Origin: Prevotella sp.
GTDB lineage: Bacteria > Bacteroidota > Bacteroidia > Bacteroidales > Bacteroidaceae
Length of the DNA stretch: 64,000 nucleotides
Direction: 5' to 3'
Assembly: GCA_017538105.1 (NCBI GenBank)
Contig: JAFYJN010000099.1
Coordinates: 1-64,000, forward strand
Under the pieces are notes generated by a model. That model was not told the DNA's origin and searched no databases. It worked only from the letters and a program-made list of their open reading frames with translations. The translations under genes and the position numbers were made by a program. Every line of letters starts with the position of its first letter. Within the stretch, counting starts at the first letter, position 1. Below are positions 46,665-55,366 of this stretch, in pieces.

Positions 46665-47585
46665 ATGAACAAAATAAGCAACGAAATAAAAATCGCATTG
46701 GTGGCCATCGTGGGAATCATTGTGCTCTTCTTCGGCATGAATTTCCTCAAGGGAATCCACCTGTTTTCCAACAATAATTCTTACTTCGTGGAGTTCGACA
46801 AAATTGATGGATTGTCAAATTCCAGTCCCGTTATGGCCAACGGATTTAAGGTGGGTGTTGTGAGAAGCATCAATTTCGACTATTCGGGAGAAAAGGGAAT
46901 CGTGGCGGAACTCGACATCGACAAAGAACTGAAGATTCCCAAGGGATCCACCGCGGCCATATCCAGCGATCTGCTCGGAAATGTGAAACTCAACCTCATC
47001 ATGTCAAAGGAAAAGACGTACCTCAAACCGGGAGATATGTTGCAGGGACATTATGATGACGGAGCCCTCGGCGAAGTGAAGAAAATGGTCCCTACACTGC
47101 AACAGATGATGCCGAAGGTGGACTCTATACTAGCCAGTGTCAACAATATTCTGGCCGATCCGCATATCCAGGGCATATTGAACAACGCATACGACGTGAC
47201 GGGCAACCTGCGCTCTTCAACTGCTGAACTCACATCGCTCATGGGGGATGTGAAGACGCGTATGCCAGCGCTCTTCGACAAGGCTGGGGGAGTGCTCGAC
47301 AATACTTCCCAAATGATGACCAACGCGGGTAAAGTGACTGACCAATTGGCTCAGTCCGACTTCCAGGGAACGCTGGCCAAACTCGACGCCACAGTGGGAC
47401 AGATGCAGGAACTGGCGCAGAAACTGAATTCCAACCAAGGGTCGCTGGGAAAACTCATGAATGATAACGGACTCTACGAAAACCTTAACGCTACCATGCA
47501 ACAGGCTGACTCGCTGCTTATGGACCTCCGACAGCACCCCAAACGCTACGTCCACTTCTCTCTTTTCGGCAGAAAAGACAAATGA
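46665..47585 (+). CDS. MlaD-family (MCE domain) protein
   Basis: The 306-aa protein has one N-terminal membrane anchor (IKIALVAIVGIIVLFFGMNFL) and an MCE domain (YFVEFDKIDGLSNSSPVMANGFKVGVV...). MCE proteins act as periplasmic substrate-binding parts of lipid transport systems. A long helical C-terminal tail follows (SILASVNNIL, QMQELAQKLNSNQGSLGKLMND). No ABC partner genes are adjacent. It starts 87 nt after the amidase stop; a hairpin element lies in that gap. Confidence 0.88.
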   Translation: MNKISNEIKIALVAIVGIIVLFFGMNFLKGIHLFSNNNSYFVEFDKIDGLSNSSPVMANGFKVGVVRSINFDYSGEKGIVAELDIDKELKIPKGSTAAISSDLLGNVKLNLIMSKEKTYLKPGDMLQGHYDDGALGEVKKMVPTLQQMMPKVDSILASVNNILADPHIQGILNNAYDVTGNLRSSTAELTSLMGDVKTRMPALFDKAGGVLDNTSQMMTNAGKVTDQLAQSDFQGTLAKLDATVGQMQELAQKLNSNQGSLGKLMNDNGLYENLNATMQQADSLLMDLRQHPKRYVHFSLFGRKDK

Positions 47586-48106
47586 TGGTTCACCATGATT
47601 TGCCCCCAAAGGCCACCTTCTCGAGCTCCTCGGAAGGGGTAGAAATGGACAAAAAGCACCCAACATCCTCGAATTCAACAGGATATATAAAAGGTAAAAA
47701 TCCTTTACAAAATTTGATTTAAAAAAATATTCAAAAGTGGACGTAATTTAGAATTGTTCTAAATAATAAAAAATGTGTTTTCCACTTTATCAATTCGTTG
47801 CAAATTGTTGATAATAAAAAAGATAAAGCAATTGAAATTAGGTTGAACAAGGCTTTTACCAAAAATTGAAAATATTGATGTAAATTTTTGATTTTCAGGA
47901 GGTTGTAAAAATGCAAATCGTAGTGTCGTGGCTTGTTTGTCCTATCTTTCATAAAGTACCATCAACGTGTGATTTACGAGTTTCTGCTGATTGAATACTA
48001 AAAAGCGGATTTTGTCCTCTGAGAAAAAAAAACGAAATTTGCACTCGTTAAACTAACAACAGTTCTGATACCGTCTCTTTAGACCTTCTATTTAACTACT
48101 AGGTGA
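47586..48106. other. AT-rich intergenic region upstream of dnaA, weak oriC candidate
   Basis: This 521-nt gap is strongly AT-rich from ~47690 to 48060 and holds no gene. Two loose DnaA-box-like 9-mers are seen: TTTTCCACT (47778-47786) and TGTTGATAA (47806-47814), each one or two mismatches from TTATCCACA or its complement. There is no clear box cluster. Position upstream of dnaA makes an origin possible, but the evidence is weak. Confidence 0.3.
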
Positions 48107-49513
48107 ATGAATGTAAGTCCTGACATGCTTTGGAAACGTTGTCTGCAGATCATACGCGACAACACCACGGAGCAAACATACCAAACATGGTTCATGCCGC
48201 TGGCTTTCGAGTCGTATAACCCGTCGACGAAAGCGGTGGTTCTGCGTGTCCCCAGCCAGTATTATTATGAATACCTGGAGGAGCATTTCGTGGGCTTACT
48301 CGGAAAAGTTCTCAACAAGGTATATGGGAACGGTGTAAAACTGCTTTATAAGGTGGCGGCCGTGAGCACACAGGGTACCGACGTGTGCTTGAAGTCTGAC
48401 AACACCCCCGAGGGTATCACTCCGCAACGGCAGACGAAAGGAAATATGCCGCCTACCATCCTCGACGTGGCGGGACAACAGCTCGATCCACAGCTCAACC
48501 CACACCAGACTTTCGATAATTTCATTGAAGGCGTGAGCAACAGACTGCCACGAACCATTGGCATCAATATCTCGAAAAACCCCAACAGCACTCAGTTCAA
48601 CCCGATGTTTGTGTTCGGGCCGTCGGGATGCGGAAAGACTCACCTCGTCAATGCGGTGGGCGTGATGACCAAACAACTGTTCCCGGCAAAAAGGGTGCTT
48701 TACATCAGCGCACGACTCTTTCAGGTGCAATATACCAACGCCGTCAGACAAAACACCGTTAACGACTTCATCGGTTTTTACCAAACCATCGATTTGCTGA
48801 TCGTCGACGATATACAGGAGTGGATGACGGGAAAAGCCACGCAAGACACGTTCTTCCATATCTTCGACCACCTGTTCCGTAACGGCAAACGCATCATCTT
48901 GGCGTGTGACAGGCCACCGGTAGACCTCAAGGGGATGAACGAAAGACTCGTCACGCGATTCTGCTGTGGGTTGATCGCCGAACTGCAAAGGCCCGACAAA
49001 CAACTGTGCGCCGATATCCTTAACGATAGGATTGCGCGTGACGGATTGGCCATCCCCGAAGATGTGATTGCCTATATCGCCAATACAGCCAACGGAAGCG
49101 TGAGAGACCTCGAAGGCGTCATCAACTCGCTCCTCGCTTACTCGGTCGTCGACAACTGCAAAATTGATATGCGACTGGCTGAACGTATCATCAAACGGGC
49201 GGTGAAAATCGATGACAAACCGCTCACCATCGATGATATACTGGAATGTGTGTGCAACCATTTCCATGTGGATGCCGAAGCGGTGAACAGCAAGAGCCGT
49301 AAACGTGAACTGGTCATACCACGACAGGTGTCAATGTACCTTGCACAAAAACATATCAAGATGCCGGCGGCAAGGATAGGAAAACTGGTGGGAGGAAGGG
49401 ACCATTCTACGGTGCTCCACTCTTGTTCACAGGTGGAAAACAGGATGAAAATGGATAAACAATTCTCCGAAGAGATCCACTCTATCGAAACCTCCTTTAA
49501 ACTGAAAGACTAA
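48107..49513 (+). CDS. dnaA: Chromosomal replication initiator DnaA
   Basis: The 468-aa protein has an N-terminal domain (TTEQTYQTWFMPL), a linker, an AAA+ ATPase with Walker A GPSGCGKTH (~residue 170) and Walker B LLIVDDIQ, and a C-terminal DNA-binding domain with RDHSTVLHSC. DnaA binds DnaA boxes to open the replication origin. An AT-rich gap lies upstream; a terminator-like hairpin follows. Length and motifs are normal. No dnaN follows, as is often so in Bacteroidetes. Confidence 0.97.
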   Translation: MNVSPDMLWKRCLQIIRDNTTEQTYQTWFMPLAFESYNPSTKAVVLRVPSQYYYEYLEEHFVGLLGKVLNKVYGNGVKLLYKVAAVSTQGTDVCLKSDNTPEGITPQRQTKGNMPPTILDVAGQQLDPQLNPHQTFDNFIEGVSNRLPRTIGINISKNPNSTQFNPMFVFGPSGCGKTHLVNAVGVMTKQLFPAKRVLYISARLFQVQYTNAVRQNTVNDFIGFYQTIDLLIVDDIQEWMTGKATQDTFFHIFDHLFRNGKRIILACDRPPVDLKGMNERLVTRFCCGLIAELQRPDKQLCADILNDRIARDGLAIPEDVIAYIANTANGSVRDLEGVINSLLAYSVVDNCKIDMRLAERIIKRAVKIDDKPLTIDDILECVCNHFHVDAEAVNSKSRKRELVIPRQVSMYLAQKHIKMPAARIGKLVGGRDHSTVLHSCSQVENRMKMDKQFSEEIHSIETSFKLKD

Positions 49514-49598
49514 CCTTTCAGTTTGAAAGCGTAATCCTTTTTCCTTTTCGGACTATCGTTCCCCCTCCTTGGGAGGGGGTTAGGGGGAGGCTAAAAAA

Positions 49599-49630
49599 AC
49601 CGCCATGTCTCACGACGTGGCGGTACTTAT
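49599..49630 (+). terminator. Terminator after dnaA
   Basis: ACCGCCATGTC pairs with GACGTGGCGGT (one G-T) across a 4-nt loop, followed by A/T-rich sequence. A dispersed CTCC/GGAG hairpin lies just upstream at ~49562-49590. The rest of the gap to 49958 is A/T-rich sequence and the heptamer array at 49847; no gene is seen. Confidence 0.75.
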
Positions 49631-49846
49631 ATTTTAAAAAAAACTAACTCAAAGTATCTACTCTCTCGAGCTGATTTTTCTTTGTTTATGAGAATATAGC
49701 GAAAAATATTTAATAAAGGCAATATTAGTTCTTTTTACACTGATTTTTATAGCGCAAAAATATATCGTTTTTGGCCATTTTGCAAATTATTTCGGACAAA
49801 AAATATGCTGTATAACATAAAATAACATTGTGCTCGCACACATTTC

Positions 49847-49979
49847 TCATCCTTCATCACTCGTCCCTCATCACTCGTAACTCGTAACTCATCACTCGTA
49901 ACTCATCGCTCGTCGTTCATAACTCATAACTCGTCACTCATAACTCGTCACTCATCACTCATCCCTCATCCTTCATCAT
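49847..49979 (-). repeat. 7-nt tandem array, 19 units, overlapping the pnuT 3' end
   Basis: Units TCATCAC, TCGTAAC, TCATAAC, TCGTCAC, TCATCCT and others keep exact 7-nt phase. The stop codon (49959-49961) and the last six codons of the PnuT gene lie inside the array. Confidence 0.95.
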
Positions 49980-50573
49980 CCTGCACCACTTGAAATACCC
50001 CAGGATGGCAATCACCACATACAGTCCATACAGGCTGGCTTTGAAAGGGATGCCTTTGTAAGTGTAAAGGGCACAGCAGAGCGCGTCCACCACAAGCCAT
50101 ATCAACCACTGTTCAACATATTTCCTCGACAGTGCCCACAGGGCGATAATGCTCAGTGCGTTGATGAAACTGTCACTCACGGGAACGGTGCTGTTGGTGA
50201 AACGGGCCAGAATCTCATATACTGCCAACCAAAACAGCAAGAAGACGAGTGTGGCCCATAAAGCCTGCTTACGGGGGATATGGCTGATGCGTGGCGGTTC
50301 TTTCTCCTTGCTGCCTTTGCGCCTCAACCCCCATTTCCATACGGCATAACCGTAAATGGCGGCGAGGGCGTAGTAGATGGCCATGCCGAAGTCGGCGTAC
50401 AACCCGGCGGAGAGATATAGCCACATGTCCACCAAGGGCATGATGATGCTCACCAGCCAGAGGTAGATGCTGGCGCGGTATTCCAGCAGGATATAGATGA
50501 TACCTAACACTGCCCCCGCCACATCGAGGATGCGGAGGTGGTGGGCAGTGAGGAAATCAATAATCTGGTCCAT
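49959..50573 (-). CDS. pnuT: PnuT, PnuC-family thiamine transporter
   Basis: The 204-aa membrane protein has about six or seven hydrophobic helices and the PnuC-family region NALSIIALWALSRKYVEQWL...VVDALC. I chose the ATG at 50571-50573; the longer reading would start inside the receptor gene. It starts 5 nt after the TonB receptor stop, and both sit behind a TPP riboswitch, so it is the inner-membrane thiamine carrier rather than a nicotinamide riboside carrier. Bacteroides encodes a similar outer-receptor/PnuT pair, usually with a thiamine pyrophosphokinase; no such gene is seen here. The C-terminal MMKDEG is read from the heptamer array. Confidence 0.88.
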   Translation of the reverse strand: MDQIIDFLTAHHLRILDVAGAVLGIIYILLEYRASIYLWLVSIIMPLVDMWLYLSAGLYADFGMAIYYALAAIYGYAVWKWGLRRKGSKEKEPPRISHIPRKQALWATLVFLLFWLAVYEILARFTNSTVPVSDSFINALSIIALWALSRKYVEQWLIWLVVDALCCALYTYKGIPFKASLYGLYVVIAILGYFKWCRMMKDEG

Positions 50574-50578
50574 ACGTG

Positions 50579-52954
50579 TCAGAACCTGAGGGTGAGGAAG
50601 CCCATGGCGGTGAATCCGGCACTGGGAACAAAACCTATCTGGTAGTAACGGTTGTCGTTGCCATGGCCGTAGCTGTCGCAGATGGCGGAATACACCCATC
50701 CGTTGGCTGCGTAACGACGTGCGAACACATTGTTCACGTTCATGCCGATGACCACCTCCTTCAACGGACAGACTTTCGCCACCTTCGAAGTGTAACTCAC
50801 GCTGAAGTCACTCACGCTGAAGCAGGGCAGCGAACGTTGGCTGTTTTCGCTGTTGTCTAAGTACTGACGACCCACGAAGTTGGTGTGCCACACGGCTTGC
50901 CAACCATTTTTGTGCAACGTGATGAATCCGTTGAGGATGGTCGAGGGGGAGAAGGCCAGAGTCGACTCGTCATAATGGATGGTGCGGCTGCCGTTGTCCC
51001 AGTCTTCCACCACTTCGTCGAAATCCTTGATCTTGTTCATGCTCAGTGCGGCATTGCCTTCGATGGTCAGCCACGGAGTGATATCCCATCCTGCGGTCAA
51101 TTCAATGCCGGCACGGTAGGAGTCGTCGATGTTGGTGGTCAGCGGCTCGCCGATGTCGCTCACCAGACCGGTTTGCACCAACTGGTCGATGTATTTCATC
51201 CAATAGAGGTTGATGCCGCCGCGCAGGGTGTTGCCGCTGTAGTTGTAGCCCAACTCATAGTCAATCATCTTCTCGGCTTTCGGGGCGGGAAGACTGCCGT
51301 TGTCGGTGAAATTGTTGCGCTCTGGCTCGCGATGGCTGTTGCCCACGGAGGCAAACACATGATGTCCACCTGTCTTGTAACTCACGCCGCCGCGCAGGTT
51401 CACGAAATCATATTTCTTGTCGATGTCCAAAGGCTGGTTGCTATAGGTGCCGTCGTCGTTGGAGTAGAACTTGTCGTTGTAGCCGTCGGTCTTATAGTTG
51501 ACATGGCGGTACTGGGCGTCGCCGAAGATGCTCAGTTGGGGGGTGAATTTGTACGAGGCCTTCAAATAACCCGTGTAGTCGTCTTTTTCAGCATCGGAGT
51601 CATAGTACTGGTACTTGCCTCCCTTCATAATCTGGTTGCGCAACGTTTCATTGGCCACGTAAGTGAGGTAGCCGAAATGGTTGCCCCTGAATTGTTGTAG
51701 CGACAGACCGCCAATGGCGTCCCAATGCGAATCCTTGAAATTGATGTTCCACACCAGACCATAGGTGTCTTGTTCCAACCCCTTTTTACGGATGAAGTCG
51801 GTGCGTTTCAACTTGCTGCCATCGCTGAGGGCGATGGTCGACAGACCGAACTTGCTCAGTTTGTTGTTTGGACGGAACTCATTGTAATAGCCGTAGCCGT
51901 GGGTGTAGTGCAACGCGCCGCGCATCTTCCACCAAGGATTGATGTCCCATGTGGCGGAGAGGATATTATGGTTCTGCCAGAAATTGTCGGTGGCCTGGCG
52001 CCACAGACTGCCGTCAGCCATGCGGTAGCGGACGGTTTGGTAGCTGCCGTTCACGAACGACATGTTGCCATCGGCATCGTAGGCGATGGTTTCATACAGG
52101 GTGTTGTAACGACCCAAGCCCACTTCATACATGTCTTTATAACTGTGGATGCCCGTTGCCATACCGTAGGTGCCGTCCATGATCGACAGGTCGTTGTCGC
52201 CGGCAGTCACGCCGTTCCACGCCTGACCGGTTTTCTCGAAATTGCCGATGTTCTTGTAACTCACCAGCCAATGGTCATTGGCATAGCTGATGCCTCCGTA
52301 GTAGCTGCCCGAACGTCCTGCCGTGCCGTGAACGTAACCGTCGGTATTGGTCTCGTGGTAGGCACCGTCAATCACCACGTGGTTCCACAATAGACCACTG
52401 GAGAACGACCCGCCGACGTTGAACGTGTTGTACGAACCGTACGAACCGGTCAACTCAAACGAGGGGGTGGGGGAGGCGGCGCGGGTCGACAGGATGACAT
52501 TGGCGCCGAAGGCACCGTCACCATGTGTGGAGTTGCCTACGCCGCGCTGTATCTGAACGCTGCCCAACAGCGAGGAGTAGCTGTTCATGTTCGCCCAGAA
52601 CACGCACTGGTCCTCAGGGGAGTTCAGCGGCACTCCGTCTATCGTCACGTTGATGCGGGCGTCCCTCACGCCACGGATTCGCATGTAGCTGGTTCCTGTG
52701 CCCATGCCGTTCTCGCTCCATGCCATGATGCTGGGCGACTGGGCAAAGAGGAGGGGCATCTCCTGGCCGGTCTTGGAAAACGCCTGCAACTCGGCCTTGC
52801 TGAAATTTGAGATGGCGTAGGGCGCGTCTTTCTGGGCACGGATGCCGCTCACTACCACCTCTTGCAACTCTTCCAAACGCAACGAGTCGATTTCCTGGGC
52901 ATTCATGCCCAAGCATAAACACATGCTCACGCAAACAAAAAACTTTCTCTTCAT
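50579..52954 (-). CDS. TonB-dependent receptor, putative thiamine receptor
   Basis: The 791-aa outer-membrane protein has a signal peptide (ending near NAQ), a TonB-box-like LEELQEVVVSG and a plug with GTSYMRIRGVRDARINVTIDG and SVQIQRGVGNSTHGDGAFGAN (residues ~95-155). A barrel follows and ends in a terminal aromatic LTLRF. The ATG at 52952-52954 is preferred over an upstream in-frame codon because the signal peptide then starts normally. It lies behind a TPP riboswitch and 5 nt before pnuT, so thiamine or thiamine phosphate import across the outer membrane is the likely role. Confidence 0.9.
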   Translation of the reverse strand: MKRKFFVCVSMCLCLGMNAQEIDSLRLEELQEVVVSGIRAQKDAPYAISNFSKAELQAFSKTGQEMPLLFAQSPSIMAWSENGMGTGTSYMRIRGVRDARINVTIDGVPLNSPEDQCVFWANMNSYSSLLGSVQIQRGVGNSTHGDGAFGANVILSTRAASPTPSFELTGSYGSYNTFNVGGSFSSGLLWNHVVIDGAYHETNTDGYVHGTAGRSGSYYGGISYANDHWLVSYKNIGNFEKTGQAWNGVTAGDNDLSIMDGTYGMATGIHSYKDMYEVGLGRYNTLYETIAYDADGNMSFVNGSYQTVRYRMADGSLWRQATDNFWQNHNILSATWDINPWWKMRGALHYTHGYGYYNEFRPNNKLSKFGLSTIALSDGSKLKRTDFIRKKGLEQDTYGLVWNINFKDSHWDAIGGLSLQQFRGNHFGYLTYVANETLRNQIMKGGKYQYYDSDAEKDDYTGYLKASYKFTPQLSIFGDAQYRHVNYKTDGYNDKFYSNDDGTYSNQPLDIDKKYDFVNLRGGVSYKTGGHHVFASVGNSHREPERNNFTDNGSLPAPKAEKMIDYELGYNYSGNTLRGGINLYWMKYIDQLVQTGLVSDIGEPLTTNIDDSYRAGIELTAGWDITPWLTIEGNAALSMNKIKDFDEVVEDWDNGSRTIHYDESTLAFSPSTILNGFITLHKNGWQAVWHTNFVGRQYLDNSENSQRSLPCFSVSDFSVSYTSKVAKVCPLKEVVIGMNVNNVFARRYAANGWVYSAICDSYGHGNDNRYYQIGFVPSAGFTAMGFLTLRF

Positions 52955-53033
52955 TGTCCTTATTGTTAATTTTTTAATCATTTAATTTTATAATCTTTTA
53001 ATCTTACACAATAAGGGGCATATAAGATAAAAC

Positions 53034-53108
53034 AATTTCCTCCGCCGGCATTACCCGGATCAGGTTCGAGGGTGTAATCTCAGCCCAAACGGTAGGGCAC
53101 CCCTTGAC
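53034..53108 (-). promoter_or_regulatory. TPP (THI-box) riboswitch
   Basis: On the minus strand the core reads AGGGGTGCC, GGGCTGAGATTACACC (TCTCAG complement at 53078-53083), GAACCTGATCCGGGTAATGCC (region 53042-53065) and GGCGGAGGAAATTG. This is a typical thiamine-pyrophosphate aptamer about 80 nt upstream of the receptor ATG; it should lower the operon when TPP is high. Confidence 0.96.
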
Positions 53109-53129
53109 TTACTCTCTGTAAATCGCCTG

Positions 53130-53161
53130 CAAAGTTAGTGCAAGGCGAGCGAAAAACCAAA
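53130..53161 (-). promoter_or_regulatory. Promoter of thiamine operon (TTTG-20-TAACTTTG)
   Basis: Minus-strand TTTG (53158-53161) and TAACTTTG (53130-53137) are 20 nt apart, a near-consensus Bacteroidetes promoter just upstream of the TPP riboswitch. Confidence 0.75.
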
Positions 53162-53407
53162 TAAATTTGAATTTTTCCGAGCCGACGCCTAACTTATCAA
53201 AAGGTAGTTTTTTCTTGAAATGACAAAATTTGGAGCGGCTTATGCGTGTTTTTGATTTATAAGAAATAGCGTTAAACCGGCTCAGCAAGCTTCCTTTAAT
53301 CTTTAATTCTTTAATCTTCCATGTCCCAACCTCTTCTTATTTTCATTGTTCATTTTCATTCAGTCCCTTTTTTTGTCTCTTTTTTCTTTTCTTTCCCAAA
53401 TTCTTCG

Positions 53408-53415
53408 TATATTTG
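53408..53415 (+). promoter_or_regulatory. Bacteroidetes -7 promoter box (TATATTTG)
   Basis: TATATTTG lies ~45 nt before the first paired segment of the candidate structured RNA at 53460-53745. Confidence 0.6.
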
Positions 53416-53459
53416 CAAATGCATCTGCTCGTTGGCTATGAGGTTTATTGAGATAAGCC

Positions 53460-53745
53460 GAGCCGCTGGGTGGGGCACTACATATTAAAAGGCGTTACTT
53501 TACGCTTTGTTTTTGGTCATTCTGAAACTACCACTTTCCGAGTCACGGTCAAGAACAATGCAGGGGTAGCTGCCACGGGGTGTGTTATAGCATCTCCGTA
53601 GTGTGCAGGGGGTACTCGTACCTCCGAGCACACTTTACGGTGTATCTATACTCCAACGTGGGTGTTTCTCTGTCTGTTTACCGTGATGGGCTGTGGTAGG
53701 CCTCAGAATGTCGAACAGGCTGTAGTTAAGCACCCGCGTTTTTTA
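53460..53745 (+). ncRNA. Candidate structured noncoding RNA
   Basis: No ORF longer than ~40 codons with a start is supported, yet the stretch is GC-rich against AT-rich flanks and strongly structured. A 45-nt extended hairpin spans 53596-53640 (CCGTAGTGTGC with GCACACTTTACGG, inner GGGGTA/TACCTC). CGTGGGTG (53657-53664) can pair with CACCCGCG (53730-53737), directly before TTTTTTATA. CGC-GGGTG near 53464 could instead pair with the same 3' strand, closing the whole molecule. A promoter box precedes it. The conserved cores of RNase P RNA, tmRNA and SRP RNA are not visible; a Bacteroidetes 6S-like RNA is one guess. The frame of the plus strand 53461-53768 has one TAG and may give spurious ORF calls. 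Confidence 0.5.
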
Positions 53746-53987
53746 TATGTAGTCATCAGTAAATTCTAACAAACTGGCTTTAGGGTGCTTGTCAGAGTAG
53801 TGTATAAAGACAAGGCAATAAAGAAGAACTGACAATCTTACGAGAATCATTTCACTTCTGGTGACATAGAACTGGAAAACAAAACAAACGCAGAAGCAGA
53901 AACGATAATGACCTCACTAAATTGCGTGGGGGAATACGTTATGCTTTTTTCTGCAGCGTTTCCAGTCGCTTATGTCACAAGCATGAC

Positions 53988-54020
53988 CCCCTGCGCTTTT
54001 TGGAAGACGCAGGGGTTTAT
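53988..54020 (+). terminator. Hairpin before the MTase gene
   Basis: CCCCTGCG pairs with CGCAGGGG, 12-nt loop, followed by TTTATTG, ending 23 nt before the MTase ATG. It could end an upstream RNA or attenuate the R-M operon. The 240 nt before it show nothing else I can support. Confidence 0.6.
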
Positions 54021-54037
54021 TGTGTCCTAAAGATGAA

Positions 54038-55357
54038 ATGAAGAATAACGACATTAAGCTGTCTGAATTTCCCGAAGAAATAACTGAGGATGGGTTGAGA
54101 TTGTACGGTGAGACATCATATGAGAACCAGATGGCGGTTTTAAGCCACTATCTGCATAACCACTGCGAAGAAGTTACCGATGAAAAGAAGAAAGAAATCA
54201 TTCTCGCCATTCGAGAATTCCTTTCGCGAAAACAATTTCGTCAGGGCAAAGATAAAGTCGGATTGAGTGATGAAGAACTTTGGATGGTTGCAGAGTCACC
54301 CTTGGAATATAATCTCTTTAAGGACTTTTTCGATGTTCCATTTCCCGCTCCCGAACATCCGAAGTTTACGTTTATCGATTTGTTCGCAGGAATCGGTGGC
54401 TTTCGCATTGCTTTCCAAAATTTGGGTGGAAAATGTGTCTATTCGTCTGAGTTCGATGCTAAGGCACAGGAATCATACCTTGCCAATTATGGTGAAATGC
54501 CATTCGGAGACATTACAAAGGAATCCACAAAAAGTTATATTCCCCAAGAATTCGACATATTGTGTGGTGGCTTCCCTTGCCAAGCCTTCTCACTAGCTGG
54601 ACGTCGCCTAGGCTTCAAGGATGAAACACGCGGAACGCTGTTCTTTGAAATTGAAGCCATTCTACGTAAGCACCAGCCTAAAGCTTTCTTCCTCGAAAAC
54701 GTTAAAGGTCTCGCTATACATGATAGAGGGCGTACTCTGAAAACAATTCTTGAACACTTGGATGATGCAGGCTATGATGTTGTGCCGCCTCAGATTCTTA
54801 ATGCAATGGACTATGGTGTACCACAACATCGTGAGCGCATATACATTATAGGATTTCGTAAAGATCTCGGCATCAATGTCGCCAATTTCCATTATCCTGA
54901 CCCTACAACTCCTGGCGACCGTCGCCCAAAGTTTCGTGATGTTATGGAAGAAAACGAGGTTTCTGTCAAATACTACCTATCGACAACCTATGTTGAAACA
55001 CTTATCCGCCATAAGGCAAGACATGAGGCTGCAGGTCATGGTTTCGGTTACAAGATAATCGATATTGATGGGGTAGCTAATGCTATTGTCGTTGGAGGTA
55101 TGGGGCGAGAATGCAATCTGCTTATCGACAAGCGATTGACAAATTTTACGCCAATCACAAGAATCAAAGGAGAAGTTAACCGTGAAGGAATAAGAAAAAT
55201 GACACCTCGTGAATGGGCGCGACTGCAAGGATTCCCAGACTCTTTCAAAATTGTTGTCGCTGATGCATCTGCTTATAAACAATTCGGCAATTCCGTGGCC
55301 ATTCCTGCAATCCAAGCTACTGCTGAAAAAGAATTACAGATGTTAGGACTAATCTAA
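54038..55357 (+). CDS. DNA (cytosine-5) methyltransferase, HpaII-type R-M system
   Basis: The 439-aa protein carries all main C5-methyltransferase motifs in order: FIDLFAGIGGFR (I), GGFPCQAFS with catalytic Cys (IV), ENVKGL (VI), QHRERIYIIGF (VIII), RLQGFP (IX) and GNSVAIP (X). An extra ~100 residues precede motif I. I chose the ATG at 54038; an upstream TTG is possible. It lies 9 nt before a HpaII-like endonuclease gene, which predicts CCGG as the shared site. The gene is more AT-rich than its neighbours, suggesting acquisition by transfer. Confidence 0.93.
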   Translation: MKNNDIKLSEFPEEITEDGLRLYGETSYENQMAVLSHYLHNHCEEVTDEKKKEIILAIREFLSRKQFRQGKDKVGLSDEELWMVAESPLEYNLFKDFFDVPFPAPEHPKFTFIDLFAGIGGFRIAFQNLGGKCVYSSEFDAKAQESYLANYGEMPFGDITKESTKSYIPQEFDILCGGFPCQAFSLAGRRLGFKDETRGTLFFEIEAILRKHQPKAFFLENVKGLAIHDRGRTLKTILEHLDDAGYDVVPPQILNAMDYGVPQHRERIYIIGFRKDLGINVANFHYPDPTTPGDRRPKFRDVMEENEVSVKYYLSTTYVETLIRHKARHEAAGHGFGYKIIDIDGVANAIVVGGMGRECNLLIDKRLTNFTPITRIKGEVNREGIRKMTPREWARLQGFPDSFKIVVADASAYKQFGNSVAIPAIQATAEKELQMLGLI

Positions 55358-55366
55358 AATGAGTAT

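Noticed and set aside
47778-47814. Confident oriC call from DnaA boxes
   Set aside because: Only two weak box-like 9-mers and AT-richness are seen; without skew or box clusters the origin is left as a low-confidence note.
50574-50699. Longer start for PnuT
   Set aside because: Those codons overlap the TonB receptor's end; the ATG at 50573 begins just before the first hydrophobic helix.
53460-53745. RNase P RNA, tmRNA or SRP RNA
   Set aside because: Conserved cores (GAGGAAAGTCC, tmRNA tag and T-arm, GGAAGCAG) are not present; only the general fold supports an RNA gene.
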